In this document: positions 42,335 through 51,892 of the stretch, in pieces | Position numbering within the stretch: the stretch's first letter is position 1 | Layout of the letters: every line of letters begins with the position of its first letter | Assembly: GCF_040096225.1 (NCBI RefSeq) | Contig: NZ_JBBMFC010000003.1 | Span: forward strand, 62,001 to 126,000 | Source of the DNA: Hominiventricola aquisgranensis | GTDB lineage: Bacteria > Bacillota > Clostridia > Lachnospirales > Lachnospiraceae | Reading direction: 5' to 3' | Length of the DNA: 64,000 bases | Notes under the pieces: generated by a model | What the model was told of the DNA's origin: nothing | What the model saw: the letters and a program-made list of their open reading frames with translations, nothing else | Database searches by the model: none | Program-made: the position numbers and the translations under genes

Positions 42335-43290
42335 GAGACATATATAATAGAAGAAACAGCATACAATGGATTCAACAAGAAGACATAGAGTACCCTGAAA
42401 AGTTAAGACCCTATAAAGGAATGCCGAAGACACTGTATGTACTTGGAGGGCTTCCGGATCCATCACGTCCGTCGGTAGCGGTGGTGGGAGCCAGAAGATC
42501 TACATCCTACGGGGATAATATTGCCAGACAGTTTTCGGCAGAACTGGCCGCCAATGGAATACAGATCATCAGCGGTCTTGCGTGGGGAATTGATACAGCA
42601 GCCCACACCGGAGCACTGGAAGGTGGAGGTGAGACCTATGCAGTGATGGGATGTGGTGTGGATGTGTGTTATCCGGCAGGAAATCGTAAGTTGTATGATT
42701 GGATCCTTCAGGAGAAGCGAGGTGGAATCATTTCAGAACAGGAACCCGGGCGTCCCCCTCTGGCAGGATTTTTTCCGGCAAGGAATCGGATCATCAGCGG
42801 CCTTGCAGATCTGGTTCTGGTGGTGGAAGCCAGAGAAAAAAGCGGATCTTTGATTACAGCCGACCAGGCATTGGAACAGGGAAAGGATGTCTATGTGGTT
42901 CCCGGGCGGATCACGGATGAACTGAGCCGGGGATGTTTAAACCTTTTAAAGCAGGGAGCGGGATTGGCAGACAGTCCGGAGACATTGCTGGAAGCACTGC
43001 ATATGACAAAAAATGGAAGGTGTAAAAATAGAAAGAACGGGAAAGTTTTACTTGCAAAGGATGAAAATATCGTGTATAGTTGGATACGTTTACAACCGGT
43101 ATCATTGGATGAACTGGTGAAAAAGACAGGATTTCCCACAACAAAGGTACTTCAGACACTGGTGCTTTTGCAGCTTGGAGGACATATCAGGGAGATCCGC
43201 AAGAATGAATATGTAAGGACGGATTCGAGGATCATCGATGGCGAAGTATTTAGTAATCGTGGAGTCACCGGCAAAGGTGAAGACAATTAA
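42331..43290 (+). CDS. dprA: DNA-processing protein DprA
   Basis: The protein has 319 residues. The Rossmann-like core is complete: VGARRSTSYGDNIA, ISGLAWGIDTAAHTGAL, FPARNRIISGL, VVEAREKSGSLITADQA and DVYVVPG. The usual N-terminal SAM-type helical domain is nearly absent (only ~40 residues precede the core), and a winged-helix-like end follows from ~235. DprA loads RecA onto incoming single-stranded DNA. Its last 53 bases overlap topA in another frame. Confidence 0.94.
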   Translation: MRDIYNRRNSIQWIQQEDIEYPEKLRPYKGMPKTLYVLGGLPDPSRPSVAVVGARRSTSYGDNIARQFSAELAANGIQIISGLAWGIDTAAHTGALEGGGETYAVMGCGVDVCYPAGNRKLYDWILQEKRGGIISEQEPGRPPLAGFFPARNRIISGLADLVLVVEAREKSGSLITADQALEQGKDVYVVPGRITDELSRGCLNLLKQGAGLADSPETLLEALHMTKNGRCKNRKNGKVLLAKDENIVYSWIRLQPVSLDELVKKTGFPTTKVLQTLVLLQLGGHIREIRKNEYVRTDSRIIDGEVFSNRGVTGKGEDN

Positions 43291-45250
43291 AAAGTTTCTG
43301 GGAGCCAATTATGAAGTCATGGCGTCCAACGGACATGTGAGGGATTTCCCTAAAAGTCAGTTTGGAATCGATGTAGATCATGATTATGAACCCAAGTATA
43401 TAACCATTCGTGGAAAAGGAGAGATCCTGGCAAAGCTTCGCAAGGAAGCCAAGAAGGCAGATAAAGTATATCTGGCAACTGACCCTGACCGCGAGGGAGA
43501 AGCTATTTCCTGGCATCTTTCAAAAGCACTGGGACTGGAAGATAAAAAAATGTACAGGATCACCTTCAATGAGATCACAAAGACAGCTGTGAAGGAATCT
43601 TTAAAGCATGCCCGTCAGATTGATATGGATCTGGTGGATGCGCAGCAGGCGCGCCGGATGGTGGATCGTATGGTGGGTTACCGGATCAGTCCGCTTCTGT
43701 GGGCAAAGGTTAAGAGAGGCTTAAGTGCAGGCCGTGTACAGTCTGCAGCGCTCCGGATCATTGCAGACCGGGAAGAAGAGATCAATGCATTTGTACCGGA
43801 AGAGTATTGGAGCCTGGACGCACAGTTTAAGGTGACTGGTGAGAAGAAGCCGGTGACGGCAAAATTCTATGGAACTACCAAAGAAAAGATGGAGATCCAC
43901 TCCAGAGAAGAGATGGATCAGGTGCTGGCTGCTCTGAAGAATGCAGCATTTTCTGTGACAGATGTGAAAAAAGGAGAACGTACTAAGAAAGCACCGCTTC
44001 CGTTTACTACCAGTACTCTGCAGCAGGAAGCTTCCAAGGTGCTGAATTTTTCTACATCAAAGACCATGCGGCTGGCTCAGCAGCTTTACGAAGGAATCGA
44101 TATTGAGGGACAGGGAACGGTTGGTGTGATCACGTATCTACGTACGGATTCCACCCGTGTATCTGATGAAGCTGCTGCACAGGCAGTTTCCTATATTGGT
44201 GAGACTTATGGCGAGAATTATCTGCGTCATGGTGAGACCAAGAAAGCGCCGGACCGTAAGATCCAGGATGCACATGAGGCGATCCGCCCTACAGACATCC
44301 GCAGACTGCCGGTGAAAGTGAAAGAATCTCTGTCCAGAGATCAGTTTCGTCTCTACCAGCTGATCTGGAAGCGGTTTGCTGCAAGCTGTATGGCAGATGC
44401 AAAGTACCATACTACCAGTGTGAAGATCGATGGAGCAGGTTATCGTTTTACTGTATCTGCGTCTGTTGTTGCATTTGATGGATTTATGTCTGTTTATGTG
44501 CAGGATGAAGAGAAGAGTGATAACCCGTCTCTTCTGAAAGAACTGGGACCAGATTCAGAGCTTCAGCTTCTGGAATTTGAGGACAAACAGCATTTCACAC
44601 AGCCGCCTGCCCATTATACAGAGGCTGCATTGGTTAAGACGCTGGAAGAACTTGGCATTGGACGCCCCAGTACTTATGCACCGACCATCAGTACGATCAT
44701 TGCCCGTCGTTATGTGGCAAAAGAAGGAAGAAATCTGTATCTGACTGAGCTTGGGGAAGTGGTAAATCATATTATGAAACAGGCATTCCCAAGTATTGTG
44801 GAGTCTGATTTCACGGCCAATGTGGAGTCTTTGCTTGATAAAGTGGAAGAGGGTGTAGTCAACTGGAAGACAGTTGTCAGCAATTTCTACCCAGATCTGG
44901 AAGAAGCAGTGGAAAAGGCAGAAGAAGATCTTCAGAAAGTGAAGATCGAAGATGAGGTGTCTGATGAGGTCTGCGAACTTTGCGGACGCAACATGGTAGT
45001 GAAATATGGTCCTCATGGTAAATTCCTTGCCTGCCCGGGATTCCCGGAATGCCGCAACACCAAGCCTTATCTGGAGAAGATCGGTGTGAAATGTCCGAAA
45101 TGCGGAAAAGAGATCGTTCTTCGCAGATCTTCCAAAGGACGGAAATTCTATAGCTGTGAAGGCTATCCGGACTGTGATTTTGTGTCATGGAAACGACCGG
45201 AGGCACCGAAGGAACAGACGGAAACAGCAGGTGAAGCTGTGAAAGATTAA
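43238..45250 (+). CDS. topA: DNA topoisomerase I (type IA)
   Basis: The protein has 670 residues. The Toprim domain opens KYLVIVESPAKVKTIKKFLG and contains LATDPDREGEAISWHL. The active Tyr lies in GVITYLRTDSTRVS. Two C-terminal zinc ribbons are visible (CELCGRN...CPGFPEC and CPKCGKE...CEGYPDC). It relaxes negative supercoils. Its start lies inside dprA, so comM-dprA-topA is one translationally linked unit, an arrangement common in Firmicutes just before codY. Confidence 0.96.
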   Translation: MAKYLVIVESPAKVKTIKKFLGANYEVMASNGHVRDFPKSQFGIDVDHDYEPKYITIRGKGEILAKLRKEAKKADKVYLATDPDREGEAISWHLSKALGLEDKKMYRITFNEITKTAVKESLKHARQIDMDLVDAQQARRMVDRMVGYRISPLLWAKVKRGLSAGRVQSAALRIIADREEEINAFVPEEYWSLDAQFKVTGEKKPVTAKFYGTTKEKMEIHSREEMDQVLAALKNAAFSVTDVKKGERTKKAPLPFTTSTLQQEASKVLNFSTSKTMRLAQQLYEGIDIEGQGTVGVITYLRTDSTRVSDEAAAQAVSYIGETYGENYLRHGETKKAPDRKIQDAHEAIRPTDIRRLPVKVKESLSRDQFRLYQLIWKRFAASCMADAKYHTTSVKIDGAGYRFTVSASVVAFDGFMSVYVQDEEKSDNPSLLKELGPDSELQLLEFEDKQHFTQPPAHYTEAALVKTLEELGIGRPSTYAPTISTIIARRYVAKEGRNLYLTELGEVVNHIMKQAFPSIVESDFTANVESLLDKVEEGVVNWKTVVSNFYPDLEEAVEKAEEDLQKVKIEDEVSDEVCELCGRNMVVKYGPHGKFLACPGFPECRNTKPYLEKIGVKCPKCGKEIVLRRSSKGRKFYSCEGYPDCDFVSWKRPEAPKEQTETAGEAVKD

Positions 45251-45259
45251 AAATGTCAG

Positions 45260-45304
45260 AAATTTCAGAATTTTATTGAAATTTCAGAAAATATGTGCTA
45301 GTAT
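45260..45304 (+). promoter_or_regulatory. codY promoter with two CodY boxes
   Basis: Two 15-mers resemble the CodY motif AATTTTCWGAAAATT: 45260-45274 (12 of 15) and 45279-45293 (13 of 15). A promoter TTGAAA (45276-45281), 17-bp spacer, TAGTAT (45299-45304) is overlapped by the better box, which suggests autorepression. Confidence 0.68.
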
Positions 45305-45306
45305 CG

Positions 45307-45338
45307 AAAGTGCGGTTGCGGGAGTGACTGCACTTTTT
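45307..45338 (+). terminator. topA terminator or codY leader attenuator
   Basis: A 10-bp stem with one G-T pair (45307-45316 with 45327-45336) runs into T5 (45334-45338). It lies after the presumed codY promoter and just before the codY ribosome binding site, so it may act on both transcripts. Confidence 0.65.
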
Positions 45339-45361
45339 ACGTTATGGGAGAGAGAAGAAAG

Positions 45362-46156
45362 ATGAGCGTACAATTATTAGACAAAACAAGAAAAATTAAT
45401 AAACTTCTGCATAATAATAATTCCAGCAAAGTAGTATTTAATGATATCTGCAGTGTGCTGTCAGATATTCTGGAATCTAATGTGCTTGTGATCAGTAAAA
45501 AAGGAAAAGTTCTGGGCATCAGCCAGTATCATGGTGTGGATGAGATCCATGAACTGATCGTTGACCGTGTGGGTGGGCTGATCGATCCGCTGCTCAATGA
45601 GCGTCTGCTGGGTATCCTTTCCACCAAGGAGAATGTAAATCTTCAGACTCTTGGATTTGAATTTGAAAATATCAGAAAATATCAGGCATTGGTAGCACCT
45701 ATTGATATTGCCGGTGAGAGACTGGGAACTTTGTTCCTCTATAAATATGAAAAAGATTATGAAATTGATGATATTATCTTAAGTGAGTATGGAACTACTG
45801 TAGTCGGACTGGAGATGATGAGATCCGTTCATGAGGAGAATGCAGAAGAGATCCGTAAACGTCAGATCGTACAGTCTGCGATCGGTACTCTGTCTGTGAC
45901 TGAGCTGGAAGCAATTCTTCTGATCTTTGGTGAGATGAAGGGAACGGAGTGTACACTGGTGGCAAGCCGTATTGCAGACAAGGCAGGCATCACCAGATCT
46001 GTGATCGTCAATGCTCTGAGAAAATTTGAGAGTGCAGGTGTGATCGAGTCCCGTTCATCTGGAATGAAAGGAACCAACATCAAGGTGATCAACGATGCGG
46101 TATTTGATGAACTCCGTCAGATTGAGGAAAAAAAAGGGATTGCCAGAAAATATTAA
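45362..46156 (+). CDS. codY: GTP/branched-chain amino acid-sensing repressor CodY
   Basis: The protein has 264 residues from the ATG at 45362 (MSVQLLDKTRKINKLL, the standard CodY start); the ATG at 45344 is part of the upstream GGGAGAGAG site. The N-terminal GAF domain binds Ile/Leu/Val, and the C-terminal winged helix is ASRIADKAGITRSVIVNALRKFESAGVIESRS, the strongly conserved CodY DNA-reading helix. With GTP and branched-chain amino acids it represses nutrient-limitation genes. ilvE lies elsewhere in this window, but no CodY box is evident at its promoter. Confidence 0.96.
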   Translation: MSVQLLDKTRKINKLLHNNNSSKVVFNDICSVLSDILESNVLVISKKGKVLGISQYHGVDEIHELIVDRVGGLIDPLLNERLLGILSTKENVNLQTLGFEFENIRKYQALVAPIDIAGERLGTLFLYKYEKDYEIDDIILSEYGTTVVGLEMMRSVHEENAEEIRKRQIVQSAIGTLSVTELEAILLIFGEMKGTECTLVASRIADKAGITRSVIVNALRKFESAGVIESRSSGMKGTNIKVINDAVFDELRQIEEKKGIARKY

Positions 46157-46181
46157 AATTTTAGAAAGTTTCATTTCCCCA

Positions 46182-46249
46182 TTGACATTTTCGGATAAGC
46201 ATACTAATATAATGACTAAAGGTTAGCACTCGATAAAAGTGAGTGCTAA
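46182..46249 (+). promoter_or_regulatory. groESL promoter with CIRCE operator
   Basis: TTGACA (46182-46187), 17-bp spacer and TAATAT (46205-46210) precede a perfect CIRCE element, TTAGCACTC-N9-GAGTGCTAA (46223-46249). CIRCE is the binding site of the heat-shock repressor HrcA. Confidence 0.95.
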
Positions 46250-46283
46250 TAAATTGAAAGAACATCGATCAGGAGGAATTATC

Positions 46284-46568
46284 ATGAAGTTAGTACCTTT
46301 AGGCGACAGAGTCGTATTAAAACAGAGTGCAAAAGAAGAAACTACCAAATCCGGAATCATTCTTGCAGCAAAAGCACAGGAAAGACCGGAAAATGCTGAG
46401 GTTATCGCAGTCGGACCTGGTGGAATGGTAGATGGTAAAGAAGTTACCATGCAGGTAAAGGTAGGCGATCAGGTAATCTATTCCAAGTATGCAGGTAATG
46501 AAGTAAAACTTGATGACGAAGAATACATCATTGTAAAACAGAGCGACATTCTCGCAATTGTTGAATAA
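46284..46568 (+). CDS. groES: Co-chaperonin GroES
   Basis: The protein has 94 residues from the ATG after CAGGAGGAA. It opens MKLVPLGDRVVLKQ and has the mobile-loop region EETTKSGIILAAKAQERP, through which GroES caps GroEL, and the roof-loop GPGGMVDG. It forms the heptameric lid of the chaperonin. CIRCE lies 35 bases upstream and groEL begins 39 bases downstream, the classical two-gene heat-shock operon. Confidence 0.98.
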   Translation: MKLVPLGDRVVLKQSAKEETTKSGIILAAKAQERPENAEVIAVGPGGMVDGKEVTMQVKVGDQVIYSKYAGNEVKLDDEEYIIVKQSDILAIVE

Positions 46569-46607
46569 AATATTTGATTACAGATTGATTTCAGGAGGGA
46601 AATTATC

Positions 46608-48227
46608 ATGGCTAAAGATTTAAAATATGGCGTAGACGCCAGAAAAGCACTGGAAGCCGGTGTAAATAAACTTGCAGATACCGTTCGCGTGACGATCGGA
46701 CCGAAAGGAAGAAACGTAGTTCTTGACAAACAGTTCGGTGCTCCGCTGATCACCAATGACGGTGTTACGATCGCAAAAGAGATTGAGCTGGAAGATCCGT
46801 TCGAGAATATGGGAGCACAGCTTGTAAAAGAAGTTGCAACCAAGACCAACGATGTGGCTGGTGATGGTACTACAACTGCTACTGTACTTGCACAGGCTAT
46901 GATCCACGAAGGAATGAAGAACCTGGAAGCAGGAGCTAACCCGATTGTTCTGAGAAAAGGAATGAAGAAGGCAACTGACAAAGCTGTTGAAGCAATCGCT
47001 TCCATGAGCAGCAAAGTATCAGGAAAACATCAGATGGCAAGAGTTGCAGCAATCTCTGCTGGTGATGATAAAGTAGGTGATATGGTTGCAGATGCCATGG
47101 AGAAGGTTGCAAACGACGGTGTTATCACGATTGAAGAGTCCAAGACCATGCAGACCGAGCTGGATGTTGTAGAAGGTATGCAGTTTGACCGTGGATACAT
47201 TTCTGCATATATGGCAACTGATACCGAGAAGATGGAAGCAGTTCTGGATGATCCGTACATCCTGATCACCGATAAGAAGATTTCCAATATTCAGGAGATT
47301 CTTCCGGTACTGGAACAGTTAGTACAGTCTGGCAAGAAGCTTCTGATCATCGCAGAGGATATCGAGGGAGAGGCTCTGACCACTCTGGTTCTGAACAAAC
47401 TGCGTGGAACCTTCACCGCTGTTGGAGTAAAAGCTCCGGGTTATGGTGACAGAAGAAAAGCAATGCTGCAGGATATCGCAATTCTGACAGGTGGTACTGT
47501 AATCTCTGAAGAGGTTGGTCTGGAACTGAAGGATGCTACTATTGAGATGCTTGGTCGTGCTAAATCTGTAAAAGTACAGAAAGAGAGCACAGTGATCGTT
47601 GATGGTATGGGTGATAAAGCTGCAATCGCAGACCGTATCAAGACCATCAAAGCTGAGATCGAGAACACCAAGTCTGAGTTTGACAAAGAAAAACTGCAGG
47701 AGCGTTATGCAAAATTATCAGGTGGCGTTGCAGTGATCCGTGTGGGTGCTGCTACGGAGACTGAGATGAAAGAAGCAAAACTTCGTATGGAAGATGCTCT
47801 GGCAGCTACAAGAGCAGCTGTTGAAGAGGGTATCATCTGCGGTGGTGGATCTGCTTACATTCATGCATCCAAAGAGGTTGCAAAACTGGTTGACACTCTG
47901 GAAGGTGATGAGAAGACAGGTGGTAAAGTGATTCTGAAAGCTCTGGAGGCTCCGCTGTTCCACATTGCAGCTAATGCAGGTCTGGAAGGTGCAGTTATCA
48001 TCAACAAAGTACGTGAGTCTGAGGTTGGTGTAGGATTTGATGCTTACAACGAGCAGTATGTGAACATGGTAGATGCAGGTATTCTGGATCCGGCTAAGGT
48101 TACCAGAACCGCTCTGCAGAACGCTACCAGCGTTGCATCTACATTCCTGACCACAGAGGCTTGTGTGGCTAATATTAAAGAAGAGACTCCGGCAGCTCCG
48201 GCTGGCGGCGGAATGGGTATGATGTAA
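46608..48227 (+). CDS. groEL: Chaperonin GroEL
   Basis: The protein has 539 residues. ATP-site motifs TIGPKGRNVVLDK and GDGTTTATVLAQAM, the apical-domain segment DRGYISAYM, and the C-terminal GGGMGMM tail are present. It forms the double-ring folding chamber with GroES. TCAGGAGGGAA precedes the start. It ends the HrcA-regulated operon, with a strong terminator 28 bases after the stop. Confidence 0.98.
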   Translation: MAKDLKYGVDARKALEAGVNKLADTVRVTIGPKGRNVVLDKQFGAPLITNDGVTIAKEIELEDPFENMGAQLVKEVATKTNDVAGDGTTTATVLAQAMIHEGMKNLEAGANPIVLRKGMKKATDKAVEAIASMSSKVSGKHQMARVAAISAGDDKVGDMVADAMEKVANDGVITIEESKTMQTELDVVEGMQFDRGYISAYMATDTEKMEAVLDDPYILITDKKISNIQEILPVLEQLVQSGKKLLIIAEDIEGEALTTLVLNKLRGTFTAVGVKAPGYGDRRKAMLQDIAILTGGTVISEEVGLELKDATIEMLGRAKSVKVQKESTVIVDGMGDKAAIADRIKTIKAEIENTKSEFDKEKLQERYAKLSGGVAVIRVGAATETEMKEAKLRMEDALAATRAAVEEGIICGGGSAYIHASKEVAKLVDTLEGDEKTGGKVILKALEAPLFHIAANAGLEGAVIINKVRESEVGVGFDAYNEQYVNMVDAGILDPAKVTRTALQNATSVASTFLTTEACVANIKEETPAAPAGGGMGMM

Positions 48228-48254
48228 GGAATACATCAGCATCTGTGTGAATAG

Positions 48255-48291
48255 AAAAAAGGACATTGTCAAAAGACAATGTCCTTTTTTT
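48255..48291 (+). terminator. groESL terminator
   Basis: A 10-bp perfect stem (48261-48270 with 48275-48284), flanked by A6 that can pair with the T7 tract (48285-48291), follows groEL. Confidence 0.95.
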
Positions 48292-48301
48292 GAAAAGGGC
48301 A

Positions 48302-48330
48302 TTGACAGAGAGGCATGCTTCTGATAGACT
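48302..48330 (+). promoter_or_regulatory. Probable guaB promoter
   Basis: TTGACA (48302-48307), 17-bp spacer and TAGACT (48325-48330) lie about 110 bases before guaB. The leader between is AT-rich and holds no recognisable purine riboswitch. Confidence 0.55.
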
Positions 48331-48438
48331 AGATTCAATATCAATTTAAACATTATTTTTTCTACTAAATAGTTGTTTATATATAAGAGAAAATAATAAA
48401 TAAAAAAACAACAGATCAGAGGAAAGAGAGGAAAAGAA

Positions 48439-49893
48439 ATGGGCAAAATTATCGGTGAAAGCATTACGTTTGATGATGTACTGCTGGTTCCCTCCTATTC
48501 AGAGGTGATCCCGAATCAGGTCAACCTGGAGACATGGCTGACAAAGACTGTCAAGCTGAATATTCCTATGATGAGTGCAGGAATGGACACGGTTACCGAA
48601 CACAGAATGGCAATCGCTATGGCAAGACAGGGTGGTATCGGTATTATTCATAAAAATATGTCAATCGAACAGCAGGCAGAAGAAGTGGATATGGTAAAAC
48701 GTTCTGAGAACGGTGTTATCACAGATCCGTTTTCTCTGTCACCGGAGCATACACTGGCAGATGCCAATGAACTTATGGCAAAATACAGGATCTCCGGTGT
48801 ACCGATCACGGAAGGAAAGAAGCTGGTAGGTATCATCACTAACCGTGATCTGAAGTTTGAGACAGATTTCACGAAAAAGATCAAAGAGTCCATGACTTCT
48901 GAGAATCTGGTAACTGCACAGGAAGGTATTACACTGGAAGAAGCAAAAGTGATTCTTGGCAAGGCTCGCAAGGAGAAACTTCCGATTGTTGATAAAGATT
49001 TCAATCTGAAGGGTCTTATTACGATTAAAGATATTGAAAAACAGATTAAATACCCGCTGGCAGCAAAGGATGCACAGGGACGTCTTCTGTGTGGTGCCGG
49101 TATTGGTATTACTGCCAACGTACTGGAGAGAGCAAAAGCACTGGTGGATGCGCATGTAGATGTACTGGTTTTGGATTCCTCTCATGGTCATTCTGCAAAT
49201 GTGATCCGTTGCCTGCGTATGCTGAAGGAAGCATATCCAGATGTTCCGGTTATTGCAGGTAATGTGGCTACTGGAGAAGGTACCAGAGCGCTGATCGAAG
49301 CAGGAGCGGATGCTGTAAAAGTTGGTATCGGACCTGGATCTATCTGTACTACCCGAGTGGTATCTGGTGTAGGTGTTCCACAGGTCAGTGCGGTAATGGA
49401 TTGTTACGAAGTGGCAAAAGAATATGGTATTCCGGTCATTGCAGATGGCGGTATTAAATATTCAGGAGATATTACCAAGGCAATCGCAGCAGGTGCGAAT
49501 GTCTGCATGATGGGAAGTATCTTTGCTGGTTGTGATGAGAGTCCGGGATCTTTCGAACTGTATCAGGGAAGAAAATATAAAGTATACCGTGGAATGGGAT
49601 CCATCTCTGCTATGGAGAATGGTTCCAAAGACCGTTATTTCCAGAGTGATGCCAAAAAGCTGGTACCGGAAGGGGTGGAAGGCCGCGTAGCTTACAAGGG
49701 TTATGTGGAAGACACCATTTTCCAGCTTCTTGGAGGACTTCGTTCCGGTATGGGTCTGTGCGGAGCTAAAGACATTGAGACACTGAAGACTACAGGCAGA
49801 TTTGTGAAGATTTCTGCAGCTTCTCTTAAAGAAAGTCATCCCCATGACATTCATATTACAAAAGAAGCACCGAACTATAGTGTAAACGAATAA
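48439..49893 (+). CDS. guaB: Inosine-5'-monophosphate dehydrogenase
   Basis: The protein has 484 residues. The catalytic loop is GPGSICTTRVVSGVGVPQ with the nucleophilic Cys, the IMP-binding region GMGSISAMENGSKDRYF follows, and two CBS domains occupy ~95-210 (DANELMAKYRISGVPI). It oxidises IMP to XMP, the committed step to GMP, and so sets the GTP level that CodY reads. It is monocistronic, between the groESL terminator and a structured intergenic element. Confidence 0.97.
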   Translation: MGKIIGESITFDDVLLVPSYSEVIPNQVNLETWLTKTVKLNIPMMSAGMDTVTEHRMAIAMARQGGIGIIHKNMSIEQQAEEVDMVKRSENGVITDPFSLSPEHTLADANELMAKYRISGVPITEGKKLVGIITNRDLKFETDFTKKIKESMTSENLVTAQEGITLEEAKVILGKARKEKLPIVDKDFNLKGLITIKDIEKQIKYPLAAKDAQGRLLCGAGIGITANVLERAKALVDAHVDVLVLDSSHGHSANVIRCLRMLKEAYPDVPVIAGNVATGEGTRALIEAGADAVKVGIGPGSICTTRVVSGVGVPQVSAVMDCYEVAKEYGIPVIADGGIKYSGDITKAIAAGANVCMMGSIFAGCDESPGSFELYQGRKYKVYRGMGSISAMENGSKDRYFQSDAKKLVPEGVEGRVAYKGYVEDTIFQLLGGLRSGMGLCGAKDIETLKTTGRFVKISAASLKESHPHDIHITKEAPNYSVNE

Positions 49894-49904
49894 ACTGATT
49901 GATA

Positions 49905-50013
49905 GACAAAAGGCTGTCAGCTCATAAATTCTTTTCATGATCTTAACTTCCTTTTTAGTTGCAAAAGGGAAGAACAGATGGTAAATTAGAAACATGGGCA
50001 GACAGCCTTTGTC
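49905..50013 (+). other. Long structured intergenic element between guaB and pyk
   Basis: The outer arms 49905-49918 and 50001-50013 pair over 13 bp with one bulge. They continue across an A-A mismatch into six more pairs (49920-49925 with 49994-49999). The loop holds an inner stem (CTTCCTTTT with AAAAGGGAAG). An alternative short hairpin, CAGACAG/CTGTCTG, uses the right arm. No T tract follows, so a simple terminator is unlikely. Confidence 0.6.
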
Positions 50014-50107
50014 TGTCTGACGATAAGTGGATACTGTAAAAAAATAAAACCTGATGAATAGGTCTGTCATAACCAAAGAATACTATACGCAGGAAAGGAT
50101 ATAAAGA

Positions 50108-51850
50108 ATGAGAAGAACCAAAATCGTATGTACATTAGGACCATCTACAGATAAAGAGGATGTATTAAGAAATCTGATGAAAAATGGCATGAATGTAGCC
50201 AGAATGAATTTCTCTCATGGAACTCACGAGGAGCAGAAAGCAAGACTGGATATGATAAAGAAACTCCGGGAAGAGCTGAATCTGCCAGTGGCAGCACTTC
50301 TTGATACAAAGGGTCCGGAGATCCGGATCGGTGATGTAGAAGGAGGAAAACTGGAATTAAAGCCGGACCAGGAGTTCACGCTGACTACTGAAGAGATACT
50401 GGGAACCGAGAAGAAAGTCACGATCACATATAAAGAATTGTACAAAGACGTGGAACCGGGAGATTCTATTCTGATCGACGATGGACTGATCGGCATGGAA
50501 GTAGTGCGCATTGATGAATCAGATATTGTTTGCCGTGTGAAAAATGGAGGATTTATTTCAAATCATAAAGGAGTAAATGTTCCAGGTGTAGAACTGAATA
50601 TGCCATTTGTCAGTCCGAAAGATCTTGCTGACATTGTATTTGCTGTAGAGCAGGATTATGATTTTATTGCAGCATCTTTCACCAGAACTGCAGAGGATAT
50701 TATGGAGATCCGCAAGATTCTGCAGGCGCATGGTGGCGAGAAGATTCATATTATCGCCAAATTGGAAAATAAGCAGGGTGTAAAAAATTGTGAGGATATT
50801 CTCAGAGTGGCAGATGGAATTATGATCGCCAGAGGTGATATGGGTGTAGAGATTCCGCTGGAGGAAGTTCCGGTAATCCAGAAAGAATTGATCCGCAAGG
50901 CAATGCATATGGGAAAACCGGTGATCACAGCTACACAGATGCTGGATTCCATGATGAAGAATCCAAGACCGACGAGAGCGGAGACCTCGGATGTTGCCAA
51001 TGCGATCTATCAGGGAACCAGTGCGATCATGCTGTCCGGAGAGACTGCAGCAGGTGCTTATCCGATAGAAGCAGTACAGACTATGGCGAAGATTGCGGAA
51101 CGTACAGAACAGGATATTGATTATAGCAGGGAATTTAAGCCGAGAAAGCTGGCTGAAGCACCAGATGTGACCAGCGCTATCTCTCATGCAACTTGTACGA
51201 CAGCAGCCGATCTGAAAGCAGCAGCTATCGTGGCAGTATCCAAATCTGGCCGTACCGTGTCCAGAATCGCAAAATATCTGCCGGTATGTCCGATCATTGG
51301 CTGTACCACAGATGAGCGCGTATATCGTCAGTTAAATCTGCTTTGGGGTGTGACTCCGGTCGTGATGAAAGAAGCAAATACTGCAGATGAGCTGTTTGAT
51401 CATGCGGTGGAACTGGCAGAGCAGAAAGGCTTGATCGCCAGAGGAGAACTGGTTGTTATTGCAGCAGGTGTGCCGGTTGGATTGTCCGGAACTACTAATA
51501 TGATGAAGGTGCAGATCGCAGGTAATGCACTGGTGACTGGAAAAGGTGCCAATAAGCTGAAAGCCTCCGGGAATGTCTGCGTATGCAGCAATGATGAAGA
51601 TCTGGAGAAAAAATTCCGTGCAGGAGATATTGTAGTTGTGGAGCAGACTACCAATGAGATGGTTCACAAGCTGAAGGATGCAGCCGGTATCATCACAGAG
51701 ACTGGTGATCGCTATTCTCATGCAGCAGTTGTGGGAATGACTTTGGAGATCCCGGTCATCACATCTGCAAGAAATGCGACCAGAATCCTCAAGTCTGGAA
51801 CATTTGTGACTATGGATGCAGAACAGGGAATCGTATATAACGGAAGATAA
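50108..51850 (+). CDS. pyk: Pyruvate kinase with C-terminal phosphohistidine-type domain
   Basis: The protein has 580 residues, longer than the ~470 of the basic enzyme. The barrel has TKIVCTLGPST, ARMNFSHGTHEE, LDTKGPEIRIG, IIAKLENKQGV and the signature MIARGDMGVEIPLEEV. From ~490 a PEP-utilising-enzyme swivel domain is appended (GIITETGDRYSHAAVVGM), as in Bacillus and other Firmicutes. It makes ATP and pyruvate from phosphoenolpyruvate. AGGAAAGG precedes the start. Confidence 0.97.
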   Translation: MRRTKIVCTLGPSTDKEDVLRNLMKNGMNVARMNFSHGTHEEQKARLDMIKKLREELNLPVAALLDTKGPEIRIGDVEGGKLELKPDQEFTLTTEEILGTEKKVTITYKELYKDVEPGDSILIDDGLIGMEVVRIDESDIVCRVKNGGFISNHKGVNVPGVELNMPFVSPKDLADIVFAVEQDYDFIAASFTRTAEDIMEIRKILQAHGGEKIHIIAKLENKQGVKNCEDILRVADGIMIARGDMGVEIPLEEVPVIQKELIRKAMHMGKPVITATQMLDSMMKNPRPTRAETSDVANAIYQGTSAIMLSGETAAGAYPIEAVQTMAKIAERTEQDIDYSREFKPRKLAEAPDVTSAISHATCTTAADLKAAAIVAVSKSGRTVSRIAKYLPVCPIIGCTTDERVYRQLNLLWGVTPVVMKEANTADELFDHAVELAEQKGLIARGELVVIAAGVPVGLSGTTNMMKVQIAGNALVTGKGANKLKASGNVCVCSNDEDLEKKFRAGDIVVVEQTTNEMVHKLKDAAGIITETGDRYSHAAVVGMTLEIPVITSARNATRILKSGTFVTMDAEQGIVYNGR

Positions 51851-51892
51851 TTGCAGTCGGAAACCAAAAAGCCGGAGGGCGAACAGGTATGG

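Noticed and set aside
48292..48438. Purine riboswitch before guaB
   Set aside because: The leader is AT-rich, shows no aptamer core and has no terminator.
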